Of a stretch of 56,730 bases of DNA, positions 51,084 through 56,730 are shown in pieces. Where the stretch lies: contig CANRJA010000011.1 of NCBI GenBank assembly GCA_947630825.1, positions 1 to 56,730 of the forward strand. Direction: 5' to 3'. The notes under the pieces are model-generated. The model did no database searches. It had not been told where the DNA came from and saw nothing but the letters and a program-made list of their open reading frames with translations. Position 1 is the stretch's first letter. Each line of letters begins with the position of its first letter. This DNA is from an uncultured Clostridia bacterium (GTDB taxonomy: Bacteria > Bacillota > Clostridia > Oscillospirales > Ruminococcaceae). The translations under genes and the position numbers were made by a program.

Positions 51084-51455
51084 GTGTTGTTGTTGAATTG
51101 TATAATAGTTGGAATAGGCGGTTTTATTGGAACAGTTTGCAGATACCTAGTCGGACTTTTGCCATTAAAACCGGAAAATGCTTTTCCGATAAAAACTCTG
51201 GCTATAAATTTTGTAGGGGCGTTTCTGCTGGGACTTATTACCGCAGCGGCGGCAAAGAGCAAATCAATCAATCCGCAAATTTTGTTGATGCTCAAAGTTG
51301 GGGTCTGCGGCGGATTTACTACATTTTCTACCTTTGCATACGAGTCTGTAGATTTGATGAAAAACGGCAGTTTAGTCGTTGCTTTTTGCTATATTGCTGT
51401 AAGTATTATCTTGGGCGTGCTTGCAGTCTTTGCTGCACAGATGCTTATAAAATAG
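51084..51455 (+). CDS. crcB: Fluoride exporter FluC/CrcB
   Basis: About 123 aa with four membrane helices. The family motif GGFTTFSTF (about residue 75) lines the fluoride pore; GGFIGTVCRYL at the N-terminus and NFVGAFLLG in the second helix also match. It exports F- as a dual-topology dimer. GTG at 51084 is very near AAGAGG, and the following TTG codons are alternative starts. I see no fluoride riboswitch upstream. Confidence 0.92.
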   Translation: MLLLNCIIVGIGGFIGTVCRYLVGLLPLKPENAFPIKTLAINFVGAFLLGLITAAAAKSKSINPQILLMLKVGVCGGFTTFSTFAYESVDLMKNGSLVVAFCYIAVSIILGVLAVFAAQMLIK

Positions 51456-51491
51456 ATTAAGTAATTCATGGATAGGTGGAGGATTTTTAAT

Positions 51492-51951
51492 ATGGACTGG
51501 TTGTTTGAAAAGGATAACAATTTGTCATGTGCGTGTGGCGGGGTTATTGCTAAGAGGCAATAAAGTTTTAGTACAAAAAATAAAAAATAAAAATGAATAT
51601 GCCATACTCGGCGGACACTTAAAATTCGGTGAAACAACGGAAGAAGCTCTTGTTCGGGAATATCAAGAGGAAATTGGCGCAAAGATAATATGCAAGCGCT
51701 TATTGTGGACGGAGGAGAATTTTTGGAAGTGGAATGGTAAGGATGCACACAATATTAGTTTCTATTATTTGATTGATCTATATGAAGGCACTATTATTCC
51801 CAATGGATTTACTCCTCTGAAAGATAATTGTAATGTCGTCTTTGGCTGGGTATCAATTGAAGAGTTAAAGGATATAAATATTTATCCTCAATTTTTAAAA
51901 AAGGAAGTTCATAGGCTTGGAGAATGTCCAAAGCATTTTATTAGCAGATAA
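51492..51951 (+). pseudogene. Nudix hydrolase, frameshifted near its start
   Basis: A GGAGG-supported ATG at 51492 begins MDWLFEKDNNLS, the typical opening of this Nudix group, but that frame stops after 23 codons. The +1 frame continues with VRVAGLLLRGNKVLVQ and an intact Nudix box (GGHLKFGETTEEALVREYQE then EIGA), reading to 51951. One extra base near 51528-51532 explains the split. Either the gene is broken, a sequencing error exists, or translation starts from the poor TTG at 51505. Confidence 0.75.
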
Positions 51952-51968
51952 TAGAGTGATTAAAATTT

Positions 51969-52006
51969 TCCATCGCATATGGGAAAACCATAGCGACGGT
52001 TTTTGC
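51969..52006 (+). terminator. Terminator after the Nudix gene
   Basis: CCATCGC and TATGG pair with CCATA and GCGACGG around a GAAAA loop (one mismatch, one bulge), followed by TTTTT. Confidence 0.8.
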
Positions 52007-52035
52007 TTTCTACTCAGATGTATCGTAAATTTATC

Positions 52036-52064
52036 TTGCAAAAGAATGTCGGATATGATAAAAT
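52036..52064 (+). promoter_or_regulatory. Promoter of guaA
   Basis: TTGCAA, 17-bp spacer, TAAAAT with an extended -10 TG, 29 bases before the guaA start. Confidence 0.7.
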
Positions 52065-52093
52065 ATTTGTATTATAAAATAAGGAGAAATTTT

Positions 52094-53629
52094 ATGACTC
52101 ATCAATATGTGTTGATCCTCGATTTCGGAGGTCAGTATAATCAGCTTATCGCAAGACGTGTTCGTGAATGTGGAGTTTATTGCGAGGTCAAGCCTTACAA
52201 TAAAATGTCGGTTGAGGATATTAAACAACTTGACCCTGTCGGCATTATTTTCACAGGAGGTCCTCAAAGTGTTTACGGAGACGGTGCACCCGGCATTTCA
52301 AGTGAGATTTTTGAACTTGGTATACCTGTTTTAGGCATTTGCTATGGCTGTCAGCTTATGGCTCATACTCTTGGCGGTAAGGTTGAGACCTGCGTTACAA
52401 GTGAGTACGGAAAGACTGAGACTGAGTACGATACAAGCTCTCTGCTGTTCAAGGACATTGATGAAAAGGCTGTTTCCTGGATGAGTCATACTGATTATGT
52501 AAGCGAGATACCTCAGGGATTTAAAAATATCGCACATACAGAAAACTGTCCAAATGCAGCATTTGAAAATGCAGAGAGAAAGCTGTACGGAATACAGCTT
52601 CACCCAGAGGTCAATCACACTCAAAACGGAAATAAAATTCTTCACAATTTTTTATACAATGTCTGCGGCTGTGTTGGCGACTGGACTATGGAAAACTTCG
52701 CTGAAACTCAGATAAAGGAAATCAGAGAAAGAGTATGCAGCGGAAAGGTTCTTTTAGGGCTTTCGGGCGGAGTGGATTCATCTGTTGCCGCAGCACTTCT
52801 GTCAAAAGCGGTGGGAAGCCAGCTTACCTGCATTTTTGTTGATCACGGTTTTATGAGAAAAAATGAGGGTGACGAGGTTGAAGAAGCCTTCAAAGACTGG
52901 GATATAAACTTCGTAAGAGTGAACGCAAAAGAGCGATTTATGTCAAAGCTGAACGGCGTATTCGATCCTGAAACCAAGAGAAAAATCATAGGCGAGGAGT
53001 TTATTCGTTGTTTCGAGGCGGAGGCTAAGAAAATCGGCACGGTTGACTATCTTGTTCAGGGAACGATTTACCCTGACATTATCGAGTCGGGAACAGGAGA
53101 CGCTGCAGTAATAAAGTCACACCACAATGTTGGGGGGCTTCCTGACTATGTTGACTTTAAAGAGATTATAGAGCCGTTACGCTTGTTATTCAAAGACGAG
53201 GTTAGAAAGCTAGGTCAGGAGCTTGGGTTATCAGACACTTTAGTATGGCGTCAGCCGTTTCCGGGACCCGGACTTGCGATAAGAATAATCGGTGAGATAA
53301 CAGATGAAAAGCTGACGATACTTCAAGATGCTGACTGGATCTTCAGAGAGGAGATTGCGAAAGCGGGTCTTGACAGGGAAATTCACCAATATTTTGCTGT
53401 GCTTACCTCAATGCGCTCGGTAGGCGTAATGGGCGACGGCAGAACATATGATTACACACTTGCTTTAAGGGGAGTTACCACGACCGACTTTATGACTGCT
53501 GATTTTGCAAAGATACCGTACGAGGTTCTGGAGACCTGTGCAAGCAGGATAGTTAATGAAGTTGGCAACATAAACCGAGTTGTATATGATATAACTACCA
53601 AGCCGCCTGCTACTATTGAGTGGGAGTAA
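52094..53629 (+). CDS. guaA: GMP synthase (glutamine-hydrolysing)
   Basis: 511 aa from the ATG at 52094 with AAGGAG seven bases upstream; the longer frame to 51917 overlaps the promoter. The class I amidotransferase domain has [14 protein letters not shown] and the catalytic Cys in [10 protein letters not shown], with His and Glu in GIQLHPEV. The ATP pyrophosphatase domain has the PP-loop [10 protein letters not shown] (about 230). The C-terminal dimerisation part ends in the expected KPPATIEWE. It makes GMP from XMP. Confidence 0.97.
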   Translation: MTHQYVLILDFGGQYNQLIARRVRECGVYCEVKPYNKMSVEDIKQLDPVGIIFTGGPQSVYGDGAPGISSEIFELGIPVLGICYGCQLMAHTLGGKVETCVTSEYGKTETEYDTSSLLFKDIDEKAVSWMSHTDYVSEIPQGFKNIAHTENCPNAAFENAERKLYGIQLHPEVNHTQNGNKILHNFLYNVCGCVGDWTMENFAETQIKEIRERVCSGKVLLGLSGGVDSSVAAALLSKAVGSQLTCIFVDHGFMRKNEGDEVEEAFKDWDINFVRVNAKERFMSKLNGVFDPETKRKIIGEEFIRCFEAEAKKIGTVDYLVQGTIYPDIIESGTGDAAVIKSHHNVGGLPDYVDFKEIIEPLRLLFKDEVRKLGQELGLSDTLVWRQPFPGPGLAIRIIGEITDEKLTILQDADWIFREEIAKAGLDREIHQYFAVLTSMRSVGVMGDGRTYDYTLALRGVTTTDFMTADFAKIPYEVLETCASRIVNEVGNINRVVYDITTKPPATIEWE

Positions 53630-53631
53630 CT

Positions 53632-54392
53632 ATGAATGACTGGTTTACAATAGATAAAATAGACGCAAAAACTTATGTTATCAGTGAATACTATCATCCG
53701 GAAGAAACGCATTGCTATTTATTACTTGGGTCAGAGCGTGCCGTTTTGATTGATACAGGTCTTGGTGTATCGAATATTAAAAGCGTTGTTGATAGTTTAA
53801 CCTCTCTTCCAATACTTGTTATAACAACGCATATTCATTGGGATCATATCGGAGGACATAAATATTTTTCGGATTTTTATGTCCATAGTGCAGAAATGGA
53901 TTGGTTAAATGGCAAGTTTCCTTTACCGTTAGAAACTGTGAAAGAAATGGTTGTTGACCACTGTGCTTTACCTGACGACTTTGATATAAACAATTATGAG
54001 TTATTTCAAGGTGTGCCAACAATGGTTTTGACTGATAAAAATATTATTGATATTGGCGGACGTCAGATTGAAGTTTTGCATACTCCCGGACATTCGCCCG
54101 GACACTGCTGTTTTTATGAGCAGGATAGAAGATGGCTGTATTCCGGTGATTTGATTTATAAAAGTTGTTTGACGCCTTTTATCCGACTACCGACCCACTT
54201 GCGTTTATGCGTTCTGTTGAAAAGGTGAAAGCGTTGAGCCCACAAAGAATATTTCCAGCGCATCATCAGTTGGATATTCCTGCTTCGCTGGTTAAAAAAG
54301 TTTCAGATGGTTTTCAATATTTGTTTCGGCAGGGTAATCTGAAACAGGGTAATGGTGTATTTGATTTTGGGGAGTTTCAGATACATATTTAA
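53632..54392 (+). pseudogene. Metallo-beta-lactamase-fold hydrolase, frameshifted
   Basis: The first frame (53632-54228) carries the metal motif THIHWDHIGG, HTPGHSPGH and SGDLIYK, then turns into unrelated residues. The rest of the protein (DAFYPTTDPLAFMRSV to the end) continues in another frame from about 54165 to 54392. One missing base near 54160-54165, in a run of A, accounts for it. The family is the glyoxalase II-like MBL hydrolases. It starts two bases after guaA, so it was probably translationally coupled. Truncation would remove the C-terminal lid and probably a metal-site His (PAHH). Confidence 0.8.
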
Positions 54393-54414
54393 GTTAACAA
54401 ATTGGGCAAACCTT

Positions 54415-54443
54415 TTGCTTTTTTAAGCAAAATCGCTTATAAT
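54415..54443 (+). promoter_or_regulatory. Promoter of the deoxyribosyltransferase/TIR-like gene
   Basis: TTGCTT, 17-bp spacer, TATAAT. The -35 lies inside the inverted repeat TTTTGCTT / AAGCAAAA with a 4-nt loop, a possible operator. Confidence 0.7.
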
Positions 54444-54509
54444 ATTCTTGCTGGTAGTGGCAAAACAAGACAAAATTATTTAATACTTTAAATGCATGGA
54501 GGGAAGATT

Positions 54510-55601
54510 ATGGAAAAACCGAAGGTTTTTGTTCTAATGCCATTTAAAGATGAATTCTTTGAGGCATATGAAATGCTAAAAGAGCATTTTTATGATGACT
54601 TCGAATTTTCGCACGCAGGGGATGAGGATAATCAGCAAAATATTTTGGCTGATATTATTTCATCGATTTATAGTGCGGAAATTGTTTTGGCTGACCTTAC
54701 AGGCTTAAATCCAAATGTAATGTATGAATTAGGAATCGCACATACTTTCAATAAAAAAACAATTATAATAACGAAAGATAATCTTAGTACCTTGCCTTTT
54801 GACTTGAAACAGTATCGAACTAAGGACTATTCTACACACTTTAAGAAATTCTATGGACTCATCGAATATTTGGATAAAAACCTTCATGGAACCATAGATG
54901 GGAGTATTGTTTTCAGTAATCCTGTAAGTGATTTTCTTGATCAAAACCAAATTCAACCTCAAAATCTATTTAAATCAAATGATTATTCACTTGATATTCC
55001 TGAAGGAGAGAAAGGATTTTTAGATTTCTTGGCCGACATTGAAGAAGACACAAATAAAATGACTGACAATTTTAACGCTATTTCTTCTGATATAGAAACT
55101 ATGAATTCAGGTATAAATGAGTATGCAAAAGAAATTGAAAGAGTACAAAAAAATGGAGGTAATAGCACAGCGGCTTTTGTTCGCAAACAATCAAAAAAGG
55201 TTGCTGAATATATTTCAACATTTAGTATGCAATTAAAGGCACATACTAAATCAATTCAGAGTTTATGGACTAAAGTTGAGAAAAACACATTAGGTTTATT
55301 AGAGAATAACTATTCCTCAAAACCAGAAAATAGGGAATCGATAAAAGAATATGCAAAAGCTTTGCACGGAATGATGAATCCCATAACTGATTCCAATAAG
55401 TCCATCTTAGAGATGAAAAAAACATCTCTTAATAATTTAGGAATAGAAAGAAGTATGAATCAAGCAATTCATTTTTTGGATCAGGATCTTTCGACTTATC
55501 TTGATATGACTGAGCAAATGGAGGGTTCAATTGAAAAAATAATTGAGAGAAGTCGATTTATCATAGGCGATTTTTCTTTGGATGAAATGGCAACACTTTG
55601 A
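54510..55601 (+). CDS. Nucleoside deoxyribosyltransferase/TIR-like domain protein with helical C-terminus
   Basis: 363 aa from the ATG at 54510, six bases after GGAGGG. The N-terminal domain (about 1-140) has KVFVLMPFKDEF and AEIVLADLTGLNPNVMYELG then IAHTFNKKTIIIT. This is the Rossmann-like pattern shared by nucleoside 2-deoxyribosyltransferase-like and TIR-like NAD-processing proteins. The rest (about 165-363) is helical and coiled-coil-like (EEDTNKMTDNFNAISSDIET). Such architectures occur in antiphage effectors, which is a guess here. Its own promoter and terminator mark it as a single unit in a region with eroded genes. Confidence 0.6.
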   Translation: MEKPKVFVLMPFKDEFFEAYEMLKEHFYDDFEFSHAGDEDNQQNILADIISSIYSAEIVLADLTGLNPNVMYELGIAHTFNKKTIIITKDNLSTLPFDLKQYRTKDYSTHFKKFYGLIEYLDKNLHGTIDGSIVFSNPVSDFLDQNQIQPQNLFKSNDYSLDIPEGEKGFLDFLADIEEDTNKMTDNFNAISSDIETMNSGINEYAKEIERVQKNGGNSTAAFVRKQSKKVAEYISTFSMQLKAHTKSIQSLWTKVEKNTLGLLENNYSSKPENRESIKEYAKALHGMMNPITDSNKSILEMKKTSLNNLGIERSMNQAIHFLDQDLSTYLDMTEQMEGSIEKIIERSRFIIGDFSLDEMATL

Positions 55602-55622
55602 CAACATTTTAATTATTCATTA

Positions 55623-55671
55623 TAAAATAGCTATCTGATTTCTGTTAAAGAAGTTAGATAGCTATTTTTTG
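55623..55671 (+). terminator. Terminator after the TIR-like gene
   Basis: AAAATAGCTATCT / AGATAGCTATTTTTT 13-bp stem with a 19-nt loop and T run. Confidence 0.92.
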
Positions 55672-55900
55672 TTTATTATTCCCTTAAGATCAGTGCAGTA
55701 AGACTAAATAATATTCGGACTGCCGGTATTCGTAATTAAATTATGAGAATAAAAATAATGTTTTCTAAATTATTCTTATATATAGTTATTATTGGTCTTT
55801 CCTTTTTTAAAAGCATTATTCCAATCTCTATCGCCGACCTTAAAATCATATTTTGCTTCAGCATAAACAACAAGGTTGAAATATTATCAATTATCTTATC
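55672..55900. other. Intergenic region before the HTH gene
   Basis: AT-rich, no confident gene. On the minus strand a short frame reads VVYAEAKYDFKVGDRDWN before a stop, which looks like a leftover gene end but is too short to name. Confidence 0.4.
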
Positions 55901-56350
55901 TTGACGAAAGGTATAGATAAAAAGAATATAACTAAGTATCATCTGTCAAAAATAAGCGGTGTACCTAAAACTACAATTATAGATATTTGTTCAGGACAAA
56001 GTTCGATTGACCGTTGCTTTGCAAAAACCGTTTTACAAATTGCAAAGGCGTTGGGATGCTCTATGGAGGATATTATGATGCTTGAAGAACCAAAAAAGTA
56101 CAATGCCGAAACTGGCTTGCCTGAAGATAAAAGCTATTTGGAGTGTGGACTACCAGAATATTTGAAAACATCTTTAGCCAATATGAAAAAATCTTGGGAT
56201 ATCGAATATAGCGGTCAAAGAGACTATCATTGGGATTTATATTGGGGAGAGTTAAATGCGGATATAAATTCTGCTGAGATTGATAAGAGTATATCTTCGG
56301 AACAGGCTTGGTATTTACGAGAAAAATATTTAAGAATGGAAAGGAATTGA
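55901..56350 (+). CDS. HTH (Xre-type) protein paired with a HipA-like gene
   Basis: About 149 aa. The helix-turn-helix (about residues 10-55) reads YHLSKISGVPKTTIIDICSG and IAKALGCSMEDIMML. A charged C-terminal part with SYLECGLPEYLKTSL and SSEQAWYLREKYLRMER matches a clostridial HTH group that usually sits in front of a HipA-like kinase. No ATG is in a suitable place; the TTG at 55901 lacks a clear ribosome binding site, so the start may be lost or unusual. Its TGA overlaps the next ATG by one base. Confidence 0.7.
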   Translation: MTKGIDKKNITKYHLSKISGVPKTTIIDICSGQSSIDRCFAKTVLQIAKALGCSMEDIMMLEEPKKYNAETGLPEDKSYLECGLPEYLKTSLANMKKSWDIEYSGQRDYHWDLYWGELNADINSAEIDKSISSEQAWYLREKYLRMERN

Positions 56351-56730
56351 TGTTTAGGCATAATGGGAACTGGGGCTTTTTGTATGAGGTAGATACGGAT
56401 AGAATAAAAATAGCTCCTGTGTATGATTGCGGAAGTTGCTTATTCCCTCAAGCTGATGAAGTAATAATGCAAAAGGTTCTTGATGAGCAGGAGGAACGAG
56501 ATTTAAGAATTTTTCAAATCCCACTGTCAGGAATCAAGATAGACAGTAAAAAAATCAACTACCATACTTTCTTATCATCTCTTAAATACCCTGACTGCAA
56601 TAGAGCATTAAAGCGAATTTCTCCAAAGATTGACTTGAAAAAGATTTGTGCTATTATCGATGATACCCCGTATATTACCGATTTGCAAAAGGCATTTTAC
56701 AAGACAATGCTTACAGAGCGAAAGGAAAAA
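56350..56730 (+). CDS. HipA-like kinase C-terminal part, N-terminally truncated, runs off the window
   Basis: From the ATG at 56350 the frame is open to the end of the window (127 codons). It opens with FRHNGNWGFL, the RHxxNxG catalytic loop of HipA-like serine kinases, followed by IKIAPVYDCGSCLFPQ, the metal-binding region. The roughly 200 residues that normally precede this loop are missing, because the HTH gene ends exactly here. I read it as a remnant of a HipA-type toxin or kinase that has lost its ATP-binding lobe. Confidence 0.65.
   Translation, partial: MFRHNGNWGFLYEVDTDRIKIAPVYDCGSCLFPQADEVIMQKVLDEQEERDLRIFQIPLSGIKIDSKKINYHTFLSSLKYPDCNRALKRISPKIDLKKICAIIDDTPYITDLQKAFYKTMLTERKEK

Noticed and set aside
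51456-51491. Fluoride riboswitch associated with crcB
   Set aside because: No fluoride aptamer pattern is visible upstream of crcB, where it would have to be, or in this short gap.
51917-52093. 59-residue N-terminal extension of GuaA
   Set aside because: It overlaps the Nudix gene end, a terminator and the guaA promoter; the ATG at 52094 has AAGGAG and matches the family start.
55736-55942. 68-codon minus-strand frame before the HTH gene
   Set aside because: AT-driven sequence without ribosome binding site; a different minus-strand frame there looks more like a leftover gene end but is too short to call.

Overview
The window reads as a chromosomal segment of a low-GC, strictly anaerobic, fermentative Firmicute of the class Clostridia, most like Oscillospiraceae (Ruminococcus-type). 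Reasons: [FeFe]-hydrogenase maturation genes, pyruvate formate-lyase (PFL), AdhE with Rex, rubrerythrin, GTP-type PEP carboxykinase, BspA-type leucine-rich repeats, Thr-rich surface proteins, many near-consensus TTGACA/TATAAT promoters with 17-bp spacers, and GGAGG ribosome binding sites. Genus-level placement is my inference. I recognise no rRNA, tRNA, CRISPR array, insertion sequence or prophage.

Layout. 1-7.4 kb: the 3' end of a sugar isomerase, a degenerate zincin-like membrane protein, polysaccharide deacetylase, rubrerythrin, CCA-adding enzyme, a DUF1275 protein and Lnt. 7.5-12.6 kb: lipoprotein, secG, rnr and a GH127 arabinofuranosidase. 12.6-24.4 kb: SH3 protein, PEPCK under a Rex-type box, a CsbB-like/YfhO glycosylation pair, asnB and a Thr-rich surface protein. 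24.4-31.3 kb: kinase-like protein, adhE and rex (minus strand), a secreted LRR protein and a hicAB toxin-antitoxin module. 31.4-35.7 kb: promoter, attenuator-like leader, then TM1266-type regulator-hydE-hydG-hydF. 35.8-39.2 kb (minus strand): pflB, a 77-aa protein, an 83-aa glycyl-radical protein and pflA. 39.8-50.4 kb: ddl-murI-DUF1934-argS, ogg, rlmB, a P-type-ATPase-like membrane protein and fruK. 50.5-56.7 kb: an eroded accessory stretch with a HAD fragment, GNAT, crcB, a frameshifted Nudix gene, guaA, a frameshifted metallo-beta-lactamase-fold gene, a deoxyribosyltransferase/TIR-like protein, an HTH gene and a HipA-like remnant.

The most striking observation is a split pyruvate formate-lyase. 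PflB stops just before the glycyl-radical domain. That domain is encoded as a separate 83-aa protein in the same operon, and between them lies a 77-aa paralogue that keeps the domain's N-terminal signature but lacks the radical loop. Each has its own strong ribosome binding site, and pflA follows. Second is the hyd operon leader, with mutually exclusive terminator and antiterminator pairings I could not assign to a known riboswitch. Third is a structured intergenic element present twice (about 12.65 and 35.69 kb), in both cases between convergent genes.

Functionally, PFL/PflA, AdhE, PEPCK, Rex and the hydrogenase maturases form a redox-controlled fermentation set. Rex-type boxes sit at the same position relative to the promoters of rex-adhE and pckG.
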